The notes under the pieces were generated by a model. The model ran no database searches, had not been told where the DNA came from, and saw only the letters and a list, made by a program, of their open reading frames with translations. Of a stretch of DNA of 64,000 nt, positions 22,319-30,232 are shown in pieces (position 1 is the stretch's first letter; every line of letters begins with the position of its first letter). The stretch lies in the IMG/VR virus record IMGVR_UViG_3300046048_000257, positions 1 to 64,000 of that record; one strand, 5' to 3'. The stretch is from a virus. The translations under genes and the position numbers were made by a program.

Positions 22319-22699
22319 ATGGCAGAGGATGAAAAAGTGACCGTAACTAAGGATGATGTGGCCACGATAGATGCCAGCAAGCTGGCCAGCAGTGGCAGTG
22401 CGCCAGATGAGGCGGAGGGTGCTGAGCCTTACCTGCCCACGGACCATAAGTATGAGCTGGCGGACCTAAAAGGACTGGCCACCAGCAGACCTGCGCTGGT
22501 AAAGATAGGCACTAAGGAGCCCATAGAGGACTGGCTGATATTTAGGGCGCAGGATAAGGCCGTGGTGCCCATGTTGCGGCAGTATTTTAAGATATGCAGC
22601 AAGCTGGGCAGCCCTCCAGAGCATTTAGAGGGTATAAAGATGCTGATTAACCGTGTTATAGCATATCAGGAGCACAAAGGCAGCAAGGTACCGGATTAA
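22319..22699 (+). CDS. hypothetical acidic protein, 126 aa
   Basis: AAGGAGG precedes the ATG. About 40 residues of acidic, disordered-looking sequence lead to a helical domain (KICSKLGSPPEHLEGIKMLI). No family recognised. It is followed by a small coiled-coil gene and the region's terminator. Confidence 0.7.
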   Translation: MAEDEKVTVTKDDVATIDASKLASSGSAPDEAEGAEPYLPTDHKYELADLKGLATSRPALVKIGTKEPIEDWLIFRAQDKAVVPMLRQYFKICSKLGSPPEHLEGIKMLINRVIAYQEHKGSKVPD

Positions 22700-22710
22700 A
22701 GGAGGCAGTT

Positions 22711-22908
22711 ATGTGCGTGCAGGACCAGATAGAAATACTGGCCTCTGAAATTAATAAACTGAGCAAGCGCCTGCATACTGTGGAGGCTGTACTGGTGAAA
22801 TGGCTGGAGCGGGAGCTGTTTAGTGATGAGATAGATGACCACACCAGCGTATGGGGTGGCGCCGGACCGGATTGCATAACCGTGCGGCGGGAGGCCGCTT
22901 ATTTGTAA
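22711..22908 (+). CDS. small coiled-coil protein, 65 aa
   Basis: AAAGGAGG before the ATG. Residues 5-40 form a heptad-like helix (IEILASEINKLSKRLHTVEA). Last gene of the early region. Unknown function. Confidence 0.6.
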   Translation: MCVQDQIEILASEINKLSKRLHTVEAVLVKWLERELFSDEIDDHTSVWGGAGPDCITVRREAAYL

Positions 22909-22910
22909 AG

Positions 22911-22961
22911 CACATACCACAGTGCAGCGCCGTGACCAGCAGGGTACACGGCGGGTATGTG
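22911..22961 (+). other. bulged stem-loop upstream of terminator
   Basis: CACATACC (22911-22918) pairs with GGTATGTG (22954-22961), and CGCCGTG (22928-22934) pairs with CACGGCG (22947-22953). The two helices stack with a 9-base bulge on one side, giving a 15-bp hairpin directly before the terminator. Could be a transcript-end stabiliser or a small RNA. Confidence 0.55.
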
Positions 22962-22967
22962 TGTACT

Positions 22968-23004
22968 GGGCTCAGTGGTGGATGGCCACTGAGCCCTTTT
23001 TTTA
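22968..23004 (+). terminator. strong rho-independent terminator
   Basis: GGGCTCAGTGG pairs perfectly with CCACTGAGCCC over a 7-base loop and is followed by TTTTTTT. It separates the replication region from the packaging/virion region. Confidence 0.92.
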
Positions 23005-23033
23005 TTGATTTACACAGCTTGTGGCTGTAACAT
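23005..23033 (+). promoter_or_regulatory. candidate promoter for the packaging region
   Basis: TTGATT, 17 bases, TAACAT, directly after the terminator and 36 bases before the next ATG. The spacer contains ACAGC-TTGTG-GCTGT, a 5-bp inverted repeat that could be an operator. Confidence 0.5.
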
Positions 23034-23068
23034 GATAGGACCACAATATATAGCTAAGGAGGTGGGGT

Positions 23069-23494
23069 ATGCCGGATTTAATAAAAAAGCTGAGTAATTT
23101 ACCTAATTTAATGTATGCAATAGTAGGCGCCGTGATTGTGCTGGGCTCAATAGCAGGAGGCGCCTTTTTTATGGAGGACCGGTACGCTAATGCTGAGCAG
23201 ACGGTAAAAAGCATGATTATGTTACAGCAGAGCGTGGAAAAGACTAACGTAAAAATAGATATGCACGCTATGCAGCAAAGGATAGATGCCCTCCAGCAGC
23301 AGATATGGAAAATGGAGGACCGGTATAACACCACAGACCCCATGGCCATGCCCACAGATGACCGGGCCCGGTATAGAGCGCTGCAAAAGGCAAAAGCAGA
23401 TGTGGAGTACCAGCTGCGTACAGCAGAGGCGAATTTAGCGCCCTCAGCGCCCTCAGCGCCCAGTACGCCACGGACAATAGATGGAGGAAACTGA
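23069..23494 (+). CDS. membrane-anchored coiled-coil protein, Rz/holin-like candidate
   Basis: 141 residues. One N-terminal transmembrane helix (residues 14-34, YAIVGAVIVLGSIAGGAFF), then a periplasm-type coiled coil (about 42-120) and a Ser/Ala/Pro tail. This topology is that of i-spanins (Rz-like) that act in host lysis, but no specific family was recognised. First gene after the early terminator. Confidence 0.6.
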   Translation: MPDLIKKLSNLPNLMYAIVGAVIVLGSIAGGAFFMEDRYANAEQTVKSMIMLQQSVEKTNVKIDMHAMQQRIDALQQQIWKMEDRYNTTDPMAMPTDDRARYRALQKAKADVEYQLRTAEANLAPSAPSAPSTPRTIDGGN

Positions 23495-23802
23495 TGAGGC
23501 TGTTAGTGGATATGCCAGATGGCCTGATAAACCATGAGGGGCCCTGCGTGCCTGTGGATGAGTTAAGGAGGGCACTGTGCAGCTATGTAGCCAAAAGCGG
23601 TAACGTGGTGGTGCTTATCAGGGACCCCGGTGAGCGCCGCTGTGGTAGGGAGCGCCGCCAGTTTAGCTACACAGCGCACCTGCCTGAGCGGCGTAATGGT
23701 GATGATAGGAGGGGCGCCACCATACGTGAAAATGGAGGCGGGAACCCGCAGCGCTGCCCCCAGCCGGAGGAGGGGGGTACTTATGAGGATGCCAGCCCAT
23801 GA
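23494..23802 (+). CDS. hypothetical Arg-rich protein, 102 aa
   Basis: Two RR-rich segments (GERRCGRERRQF and LPERRNGDDRRG) flank a short linker. Such RRxxxxRR pairs occur in some bacterial signalling and PilZ-associated proteins, but no domain is certain. ATG overlaps the preceding TGA. The 3' end overlaps the small terminase gene. Confidence 0.6.
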   Translation: MRLLVDMPDGLINHEGPCVPVDELRRALCSYVAKSGNVVVLIRDPGERRCGRERRQFSYTAHLPERRNGDDRRGATIRENGGGNPQRCPQPEEGGTYEDASP

Positions 23803-24518
23803 CAAAGCAAAAGCAAAAACGCCAGCTGGTGGGCCCACTAACCCACCCACCTGCCCAAAAGTATAACCCTAAAAAGCCATGCGGGGCCCGTACACGGTCC
23901 GGTGAGCCCTGCACCCGCCCTGCCCTACCGGGTAAAAACCGCTGTAAATTACATGGAGGCATGAGTACAGGAGCGCCGGGTAATGAAAATGGAAAAATAG
24001 GCCGCCTGTACGGTGTGGGCTTTACTCCAGCTGAGGAGGTATTTTTAATAGAGGCTGATAAGTATAAGGGCACACTGGAGGGTGAGCTGGAGGTGCTGCG
24101 GGTGGCCCTGTACCGGGCACAGATATGCCAAAAAATATGGCTGGAGCATAAGGGCATACTGGCCAAAATGGATGATGCTGCCCCTATGGAGGATTACATG
24201 AGGCAGCACGGCCTGTGGGATGATATTGTGCTGCACACTGAAACTGGTGAGGCATGGAGTAAGGAGCATGATATGCCCATAGATATTAACAAAAAGCGTG
24301 TGGAGCGCAGGCAGCGGGATTACTCAAAGGAAATAAAAGAGATAACTGAGAAAATACGCAGGCTGGAGGAAACACAGCAGAAACTGATACAGGAGCGGCA
24401 GGACCCGGATAAAGTTAGCAAAATAGCAGAGGACTTACAGGTATTTTATGCTAATGCGGCGCAGCTGATGCCGGGGGGTACTATGGATGAGGAGGCACCA
24501 GATGAGCTGGATGAGTGA
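23799..24518 (+). CDS. small terminase subunit-like protein (HGG motif)
   Basis: 239 residues. CGARTRSGEPCTRPALPG followed by NRCKLHGGMSTG is the cysteine/HGG module seen in phage proteins next to terminase genes, including small terminase subunits. The rest is helical with a long charged coil (about 155-200). It would recognise phage DNA for packaging. TerL is five genes downstream. The HGG module also occurs in proteins of unknown role, so the label is moderate. Confidence 0.65.
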   Translation: MTKQKQKRQLVGPLTHPPAQKYNPKKPCGARTRSGEPCTRPALPGKNRCKLHGGMSTGAPGNENGKIGRLYGVGFTPAEEVFLIEADKYKGTLEGELEVLRVALYRAQICQKIWLEHKGILAKMDDAAPMEDYMRQHGLWDDIVLHTETGEAWSKEHDMPIDINKKRVERRQRDYSKEIKEITEKIRRLEETQQKLIQERQDPDKVSKIAEDLQVFYANAAQLMPGGTMDEEAPDELDE

Positions 24519-24690
24519 CTTAATAAATGAGCTGATAATGGCCAGCCTGTGGTATTACGGGATAGCTCTGGTGGCTGTATGTGCTATGGCCTATGGGCTC
24601 ACTGTTATATACCATAAAATTATAGATAAATTCACACAGGAGGGTGATGATGGCACACGGGCAAAAAACCAGATGGCTAAAAGGCATTAG
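24502..24690 (+). CDS. small membrane protein, holin candidate
   Basis: 62 residues with one transmembrane helix (WYYGIALVAVCAMAYGLTVI) and a charged C-terminus. ATG 24502 lies 6 bases after AGGAGG; it overlaps the preceding gene. Size and topology fit a holin, yet no family motif is seen. Confidence 0.5.
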   Translation: MSWMSDLINELIMASLWYYGIALVAVCAMAYGLTVIYHKIIDKFTQEGDDGTRAKNQMAKRH

Positions 24691-25222
24691 GCCGGGCTGG
24701 CGGACCGCATGGCAGGTGGTAGTGGACCCCGGTGACCCGCAAAATACAGGGGAGCGGCTGGCAGAGCGGTACACATGGCAGGAGGGTAAATATGAGCTAT
24801 TTGCTAAGGAGGTGGCCGGAGTAGGTGCCTGCGTTATTACCTTTGACTTTAAAGGGGTACCTAAGCATGCTGGAGGCGGAGGCCATGACCTGCATGTGAG
24901 CTGCTATGGCTATTACAGTGGTAACCATGCTGCGCCTCAGGCCCCTAAGTTTCAGATTTATGATTATGTGGGCACAGACTGGGAGGATATTACGGGTATG
25001 GTATTCCAGACCGGCCAAAGCGGCTATGAGCGGCTGGAGGGCCGGGTGCCTTATGATGCAAAATACTGGGGCACAGGTAATAATGTGCGGATACGGATAC
25101 TGCACCCGGTGATAGGGGGTAACCCGCTGCATGAGTTTCACATTAACCATGTAGGACTGGGCACATATGGTACCACCAGCACCACCTCCACCACGACCAG
25201 CACTACGACCACTGCACCTTAA
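24650..25222 (+). CDS. virion-type protein with Thr/Ser tail
   Basis: 190 residues. A beta-rich body (about 15-170) with CVITFDFKGVPK and HEFHINHVGLG resembles a carbohydrate-binding jelly-roll, and it ends in a Thr/Ser tract like those of the tail proteins. That shared tail suggests it is on the particle. AGGAGGG precedes three consecutive possible starts; 24650 has the best spacing. Located before the terminase, away from the other structural genes. Confidence 0.6.
   Translation: MAHGQKTRWLKGIRPGWRTAWQVVVDPGDPQNTGERLAERYTWQEGKYELFAKEVAGVGACVITFDFKGVPKHAGGGGHDLHVSCYGYYSGNHAAPQAPKFQIYDYVGTDWEDITGMVFQTGQSGYERLEGRVPYDAKYWGTGNNVRIRILHPVIGGNPLHEFHINHVGLGTYGTTSTTSTTTSTTTTAP
25172..25213 (+). repeat. 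Thr/Ser codon tract
   Basis: Fourteen Thr or Ser codons, mostly ACC with ACG, AGC and TCC, at the C-terminus of the gene at 24650. Confidence 0.9.
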
Positions 25223-25233
25223 GGAGGCCACTA

Positions 25234-25497
25234 ATGCCGGATGCCAAGGGCACCCCACGTGAGGTGCAGAGCCATAACCGTAAAGTGCGCTATCAGGCCC
25301 GTAAGGAGGTAGAGGATATGCTTACCAAAAAGTATGGAGGTGGTAAGGCAGCCCGTGAGCGGGCCCGCCAGTTTATGGAGGGTAAGCATGTGCATAAAAC
25401 AGATAGCGGGCGCCTTATACTTACCAGCCCTGAGGAGCATGGCAAAAAACATGGCCGTGGTAACCGGGGTAAACCAAAGGCGTACAGGAGGACTTAA
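25234..25497 (+). CDS. hypothetical basic protein, 87 aa
   Basis: Very Lys/Arg/Gly-rich, especially at the C-terminus (HGKKHGRGNRGKPKAYRR), suggesting DNA or RNA binding. AAGGAGG upstream; TAATG overlap with the next gene. No family recognised. Confidence 0.65.
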   Translation: MPDAKGTPREVQSHNRKVRYQARKEVEDMLTKKYGGGKAARERARQFMEGKHVHKTDSGRLILTSPEEHGKKHGRGNRGKPKAYRRT

Positions 25498-25694
25498 TGC
25501 CTAAGTTTTGCACGGAGTATTATGTGGGCCCCATGTTATACGGTGATTATGTGGAGGCGCCGGACTGGGATGCTGCACAGGCCATATGTGATGAGCGCCG
25601 GGCTCACTGTAAGGAGCGTGTGGTGGGTAAGCTGGTGGGCGCCATAGAGGTGGATGATATAACTATGATACAGCTGGGGGCTATTTTAAACTGA
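25497..25694 (+). CDS. hypothetical protein, 65 aa
   Basis: Small domain with GDYVEAPDWDAAQAICDER, a pattern like phage/bacterial proteins that place a helix after an exposed strand. AGGAGG upstream; TGATG overlap with terL. Function unknown. Confidence 0.6.
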   Translation: MPKFCTEYYVGPMLYGDYVEAPDWDAAQAICDERRAHCKERVVGKLVGAIEVDDITMIQLGAILN

Positions 25695-27124
25695 TGCCTG
25701 TACTTAAGCCATACAGCCTGCCTCCAGCAGGCACATTAACCCGCAGATGGCACCCTATGTTTGACCACCCGGAGCAGATACGACTGGTACGCAGCCGGGC
25801 CCGCTTTAACGTGGTGCCTGCTGGGCGCCGCAGTGGCAAAACGGAAATAATTGGAAAGCGTAAGCTGGTGCTCAAAGCCCTTAATGCACACAGAGCGGAC
25901 CTGCCCCAGTTTCATATCCCATACCCGGACCCCCGGCTATTTGTGGCTGCCCCTACCCGTGACCAAGTAAAACGCATATACTGGAACGATTTAAAGCTAT
26001 TGATACCACCCCGGTTTATTGTGGGCAGGCCTAATGAAAGCCAGCTGATGATACAGCTGATTAACGGAGCTGAAATATGGTGTTTAGGGATGGATAAGCC
26101 GGAGCGTGCTGAGGGTGTGGCGTGGGATTACGGTGTGCTGGATGAGTATGGCAACATGAAAAAGGAAACGTGGCCAGAGCACATACGGGCTGCGCTCAGC
26201 GATAGGCGGGGCTCATGTGATTTTATAGGGGTGCCTGAGGGCCGTAACCACTATTATGACTTGTATAAGGATGCACAGGCCAGAGCTGTGTGGGCCCGTA
26301 AAAAGGGCACGCAGACCACATGGGATACTTTTCACTGGATAAGCGCAGATATTCTGGACCCGGAGGAAATAGAGGAGGCAAAGCGTGATTTAGATGAGCT
26401 GACTTACCAGCAGGAGTATGAGGCCAGCTTTATCAATTTTACCGGGCGGGCGTACTGGGCATTTATGGAGCAGTGGCACTGTGCCCCGTTGCAATATAAT
26501 CCAAAGGGTGATTTAGCCTTTTGTTTTGACTTTAACGTGGACCCCGGTGTGGCTGTGGTGGTGCAGGAGCAGCTACTGCCACAGCGTTTACGTGGAGCGG
26601 ACCAGCTGGAGGTAGGTGATGGTATTATAGGTGAGGTATTTATACCACGGGCGAGTAACACCGTAAGGGTGTGCGATAAACTGATACAGGACTGGGGTGA
26701 GCACAGGGGGCGTATTATTTTATACGGTGATTTTACTGGGGGCGCCAGAGGCTCTGCTGCTGTGCTGGGCAGTGACTGGCAGCTGGTAAAGCAGAAAATG
26801 TGGGCCCATTTTAATAAGTCTGGTGAGGACCGGGTGGCCACACGGGTAAAGCCTAATCCACGGGAACGTGACCGGATAAACAGTGTTAACAGCAGGCTGC
26901 TCAGTATTGATAAGCATATACGCTGTATGGTGGACCCCTCCAGAGCCCCTAAAACGGTGCGTGATTTTGAGGGGGTGGCCTTAGTGGAGGGGGGCAGTGG
27001 TGAAATTGATAAAACCACCAGCCCGGAGCTAACCCATTTAACTGATGCCTATGGATATAGAACATGGGTGGAGTATCCGGTAAAAAAGGAGTATGGGCCC
27101 AGCAGGCAGACTCACTGGAAATGA
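25694..27124 (+). CDS. terminase large subunit
   Basis: 476 residues; packages DNA into the prohead. The ATPase has Walker A PAGRRSGKTE at about residues 42-51 and Walker B WDYGVLDEYG at about 147. The RNase H-like nuclease begins near AFCFDFNVDPG (about residue 275), with later acids in YGDFTGG and the C-terminal LTDAYGY. Length is typical. Neighbours are the small terminase and, 3 kb on, the portal. Confidence 0.92.
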   Translation: MPVLKPYSLPPAGTLTRRWHPMFDHPEQIRLVRSRARFNVVPAGRRSGKTEIIGKRKLVLKALNAHRADLPQFHIPYPDPRLFVAAPTRDQVKRIYWNDLKLLIPPRFIVGRPNESQLMIQLINGAEIWCLGMDKPERAEGVAWDYGVLDEYGNMKKETWPEHIRAALSDRRGSCDFIGVPEGRNHYYDLYKDAQARAVWARKKGTQTTWDTFHWISADILDPEEIEEAKRDLDELTYQQEYEASFINFTGRAYWAFMEQWHCAPLQYNPKGDLAFCFDFNVDPGVAVVVQEQLLPQRLRGADQLEVGDGIIGEVFIPRASNTVRVCDKLIQDWGEHRGRIILYGDFTGGARGSAAVLGSDWQLVKQKMWAHFNKSGEDRVATRVKPNPRERDRINSVNSRLLSIDKHIRCMVDPSRAPKTVRDFEGVALVEGGSGEIDKTTSPELTHLTDAYGYRTWVEYPVKKEYGPSRQTHWK

Positions 27125-27579
27125 TAAAGGGGGGTGCGGTGGAGTGTAACACGGGGCATGTGCTCATTACAGCAGAGCGCAGGCCTCCGGGGGTAAAGCC
27201 AAAATGTGGGGTGTGTAGGGATTATATAGCTGCGGATACCCCATGTATCAAGATACGGGCACAGTACACGGAGGCCAGTACATTTTATTTACACGTACAG
27301 TGCGCTGGAGGGGTGCTGTTTAACCTTATGCGGGCCTATAACTATTCACACAATGGGCTCAGCAAGGGTAAAGGCGGCGCAGGGCGTACTTTTGGAGCGC
27401 TGCTGGACACGGCGCCTCCGGCCATAGAGGGTTTTGCGGTGTGTAAGCGGGCAGATGGCCTCCATGTGGAGCTGAAAAAGCGCCGGGGCAGGCCTCCGGG
27501 CGCAAAAAACCGATTTAAAAAGCCCAAAAAGCGGGGGCCGGGCAGGCCTAAGGGCAGTAAGAATAAACCAAAGCGGTAA
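27121..27579 (+). CDS. AT-hook protein with zinc-binding motif
   Basis: 152 residues. CGVCRDYIA and a later H-x2-C form a probable zinc site. The last 35 residues carry two AT-hook cores, GRPPG and GRPKG, each in a basic context, which bind the minor groove of AT-rich DNA. ATG 27121 overlaps the terL stop (ATGA); GTG 27139 after AAGGGGGG is an alternative start with a better ribosome site. A role in genome ends or packaging is suggested by position only. Confidence 0.7.
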   Translation: MIKGGAVECNTGHVLITAERRPPGVKPKCGVCRDYIAADTPCIKIRAQYTEASTFYLHVQCAGGVLFNLMRAYNYSHNGLSKGKGGAGRTFGALLDTAPPAIEGFAVCKRADGLHVELKKRRGRPPGAKNRFKKPKKRGPGRPKGSKNKPKR

Positions 27580-27589
27580 AGGAGGGCGT

Positions 27590-28231
27590 ATGGGTAAACT
27601 TAATGTGGGTGAGTGGAATAAAACCACACCCATAAGCGGCTATGTGATAGAAAACCACCGGGATGTGTGGGAGTCTAATGACCGGATAGACCGGCCTAAA
27701 TGCACACTTTTTGGCAGACCCGCCCAGCAGGCCTTTACGGCCTTTTTTGTGTGGGAGAAACTGCTGGGCCCACTGGAGTTTAAGCGTTTTGTGGAAGTGG
27801 GCACAGGCTTTGGTAACACCAGCGTGTTTTTTATGCTCCACTGTATCCAAAAAGGCGCCATGTTTGTTACCCATGAGCGGATGGCTAACCGCAGCACTAA
27901 CAGCAGCCCACTTAAGGAGCTGCTGGACCTAAAAAGCTGCTGTGTGGTGGGTGATGTGTATGGGCCCACTATCTCACAGGGTATCATGGAGCTGGTGGGC
28001 AGGCCGGGGCGCACCGTTATGTTTTTAGATGGCGGTGATAAGCCCCATGAGTTTAGCCTTTTTGTGCCTGCCCTAAAGGCCGGTGACATAGTGGCGGTCC
28101 ATGACTGGGGCCGGGCCATAAAGCGCCCATGGGTGGAGCATATCATAGAACTTAAGGGCCTCCAGCCGGTACTGGAGGAGGATAACATAAAACTTGAAAC
28201 CCTAACCCGGATGTGGGAGGTGACAAAATGA
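27590..28231 (+). CDS. class I SAM-dependent methyltransferase-like protein
   Basis: 213 residues. FVEVGTGFGNTSVFF is a motif I (AdoMet-binding loop), VMFLDGGDKPHEFS matches the D-G motif of Methyltransf_24/CmcI-like enzymes, and PALKAGDIVAVHDWG matches their post-motif. These enzymes typically methylate sugars or small molecules rather than DNA. It stands next to a peptidase and near a sulfotransferase, so sugar modification is plausible. Substrate unknown. Confidence 0.7.
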   Translation: MGKLNVGEWNKTTPISGYVIENHRDVWESNDRIDRPKCTLFGRPAQQAFTAFFVWEKLLGPLEFKRFVEVGTGFGNTSVFFMLHCIQKGAMFVTHERMANRSTNSSPLKELLDLKSCCVVGDVYGPTISQGIMELVGRPGRTVMFLDGGDKPHEFSLFVPALKAGDIVAVHDWGRAIKRPWVEHIIELKGLQPVLEEDNIKLETLTRMWEVTK

Positions 28232-28713
28232 TGGCAGAGGATGCACGCAGGAAAGTGGCCACCCAGCTGGCCATGACCTTTTTGGGCCTGCCCTACCTGT
28301 GGGGCGGTGATGACCCTGTGGCAGGCTTTGACTGTTCTGGCATGTGTATTGAGATTTTAAAGGCAGTGGACCTGCTGCCCCGTAATGGTGACTGGACCGC
28401 AGCTGGCCTGTGGCACCACTTTGCCAATAACCACGGCTGTGCGGTGCTGCGTACACAGGTAAGGGAGGGCTGTTTAGTATTCTGGCATAGCCCCAGTGAT
28501 GCTAAGCGCATAATCCATGTGGAGTATGCGATAAATGAGGAGCTGTGCATAGGCGCCTCCGGGGGCGGGAGCGCCACCACGGACCGGGCACAGGCCATTA
28601 AGCAAAACGCATACATTAAGATACGGCCTTTTAACAGCCGTGCGGGTATTTACGGAGTGGTGGACCCGTTTAAGTTGAAATACGGAGGCGGCTATACCAG
28701 TGAGCCAGTGTGA
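28228..28713 (+). CDS. NlpC/P60 cysteine peptidase, endolysin candidate
   Basis: 161 residues. GFDCSGMC holds the catalytic Cys36 and RIIHVEYAI the His97, in the order and spacing of NlpC/P60 domains, which cleave peptide cross-bridges in peptidoglycan. LPYLWGGDDP is the usual lead-in. No signal peptide or binding domain is seen. It may be the endolysin or a tail/head-associated wall hydrolase. ATG 28228 overlaps the preceding TGA after GGGAGG. Confidence 0.8.
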   Translation: MMAEDARRKVATQLAMTFLGLPYLWGGDDPVAGFDCSGMCIEILKAVDLLPRNGDWTAAGLWHHFANNHGCAVLRTQVREGCLVFWHSPSDAKRIIHVEYAINEELCIGASGGGSATTDRAQAIKQNAYIKIRPFNSRAGIYGVVDPFKLKYGGGYTSEPV

Positions 28714-28843
28714 GCACAGGGGGCGCTGCCCTATGTGCGGTAAACTGAAACCCTACACAGAGCTGTGCACATGCTGGGAGTTTAAGGATGATAAGATAAT
28801 CCGTAAGGAGGGTGATGATGCCCACAAAAAGCTGGAAAACTAA
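28700..28843 (+). CDS. small zinc-finger-like protein, 47 aa
   Basis: GTG start overlapping the peptidase end. CEHRGRCPMCG followed by LCTCWEF places six cysteines in the first half, likely a zinc site. Basic helical C-terminus. GGAGG lies 11 bases upstream, slightly long. Unknown function. Confidence 0.5.
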   Translation: MSQCEHRGRCPMCGKLKPYTELCTCWEFKDDKIIRKEGDDAHKKLEN

Positions 28844-28970
28844 AGGTAAGTGGTGAGCCCGCTGGGGTAAAAGCGGTAAGGTGTACTGCTCTAAAAATAA
28901 AAACAGTGCTGTGGCCAGAGCTAATAAGCAGGCCAGAGCGGCATACAGCTCAGGGTATAAAGGCAAATAA
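28818..28970 (+). pseudogene. small basic phage protein interrupted by in-frame TGA
   Basis: From ATG 28818 (good AAGGAGGG upstream) the frame reads 12 codons, meets TGA at 28854-28856, then continues 37 codons to TAA at 28968. The part after the TGA, with RWGKSGKVYCSKNKNSAVAR and a SGYKGK end, resembles a common short basic phage protein, so the TGA interrupts a once whole gene. A TGG-to-TGA change would explain it. Read-through or a sequence error are alternatives; other genes use TGA as a normal stop. Confidence 0.55.
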
Positions 28971-28971
28971 C

Positions 28972-29679
28972 GTGGCTTTGAGTTTCGGGGCCCCGGATGG
29001 CCGGGGCGCACATGACTGGTTTTTTCATATACCCCGCACAGGGGGTAATTACACGATATACACCATTACCAAGTGCACTGAGCAGGAGGGCAGGCTGGTG
29101 TATGCCCAGCATAAAGGGCATATGCACTGCGGTCCGCTTAAGGTGCCTCCAGATATTATACGCAGGTGCTTTACCATAGTGCGCCCGCCGCTGGACTGGT
29201 ACCGCAGCTTTTACCGGTTTAGGATTACAAAGCACTATGTGGGCCGGAATATGGAGCCCGGCCACCCGCTGGATAAACACATATGGACCGGCCAGCACCA
29301 GAATGGTGGGCACATTTACCCGTTTAATGAGTTTGTGGGCTCAGTTTTGGCTGAGCACCCCCACGGGTATCTTACCAAGCTGTATGGTAAATTTATGCCT
29401 TATGTGGATGAAATACTGAGCACAGATGAGCTAACTAAGGAGCTGCCCGCTATGCTGGAGCGCTGGGGCTATGCGGTGCCACAGGTCCGCAAAAAGCCCC
29501 GCAATATTACTAAGGACCGTGATGGTAACTGGCAGCCTCCGGCCATATTCTATGAGCGGGTGAAACGGGGCCACCCTGTGGATGAGCTGCCCGTGGATAT
29601 TGCACCTGATATACTGGCAGCCATGGAGGCTGCTGAGCATAAAATCATTAGGGACTTACGTGATAGGAGGATACTATGA
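28972..29679 (+). CDS. sulfotransferase family protein 1
   Basis: 235 residues. FFHIPRTGGNYT is the 5'-phosphosulfate-binding loop of PAPS-dependent sulfotransferases (PKTGGTS-type P-loop), and IVRPPLDWYRSFY matches the 3'-phosphate-binding segment R-x-P-x-D-x(n)-S. These enzymes move sulfate from PAPS to sugars or other acceptors. GTG 28972 is the first start after the preceding stop, with AAAGG upstream. Acceptor unknown. It is one of two such genes here; the other is at 59574. Confidence 0.7.
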   Translation: MALSFGAPDGRGAHDWFFHIPRTGGNYTIYTITKCTEQEGRLVYAQHKGHMHCGPLKVPPDIIRRCFTIVRPPLDWYRSFYRFRITKHYVGRNMEPGHPLDKHIWTGQHQNGGHIYPFNEFVGSVLAEHPHGYLTKLYGKFMPYVDEILSTDELTKELPAMLERWGYAVPQVRKKPRNITKDRDGNWQPPAIFYERVKRGHPVDELPVDIAPDILAAMEAAEHKIIRDLRDRRIL

Positions 29680-30221
29680 GCAAAATGGACCTGTATAAGC
29701 AGCATGCCCCGCAGATACAGAGCGGCGACCTGATAGAATGGCGCAGCGCCAGCCCGCTGGGGGCGGCCATACGGTTGTTTACCCGTAAGGAGGTTAACCA
29801 CTCCAGCATAGCCATACGGCCTAAGGAGTATGCAGCGCTCAGTGACCGGCGTTTTTTAATAGAGGCCTTAAGTGGAGGGCTGGTACCCCGGCTGCTGAGC
29901 ACACGGCTGGAGGAGTTTAAAGGTGAGGTGTACTGGTGCGCCCTTAAGCCCTCTGTGGTAAGTGAGGCGCAGCGGGAGGCCATGGCCTGCTGGGCTATAT
30001 TGGAAACGGTAAAAGGCACCCGGTACGATTATGGCAGCCTTTTTGGCAACATGGTAAGCCGGGTAAATGTGGATGCCAGCCGCTGGTTTTGCAGTGAGGC
30101 GTACACAGCTATGCTCCAGCATGTGCAGCTGGTAGGCAGAAACGTAAAAGCACGGAGGCCGGGTGAGTTTGGCCCGCTGGGGCTGCATATACCGCCTGTG
30201 CTCATTTATAAAAACACATAA
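29676..30221 (+). CDS. permuted NlpC/P60-like (YiiX-type) cysteine peptidase
   Basis: 181 residues. GDLIEWRS, VNHSSIAI (His42) and RWFCSEAYT (Cys139) appear in the His-before-Cys order of circularly permuted papain-fold proteins such as YiiX/LRAT-like enzymes, which act as amidases or acyltransferases. ATGA overlap with the sulfotransferase gene. May help genome entry or wall hydrolysis, or modify lipids. Confidence 0.7.
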   Translation: MSKMDLYKQHAPQIQSGDLIEWRSASPLGAAIRLFTRKEVNHSSIAIRPKEYAALSDRRFLIEALSGGLVPRLLSTRLEEFKGEVYWCALKPSVVSEAQREAMACWAILETVKGTRYDYGSLFGNMVSRVNVDASRWFCSEAYTAMLQHVQLVGRNVKARRPGEFGPLGLHIPPVLIYKNT

Positions 30222-30232
30222 GGAGGTATATT

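Noticed and set aside
27590-28231. Methyltransferase considered as the DNA methylase explaining GATC loss
   Set aside because: Its motifs are of the sugar/small-molecule type; no DPPY/NPPY or other DNA-methylase motif is present.
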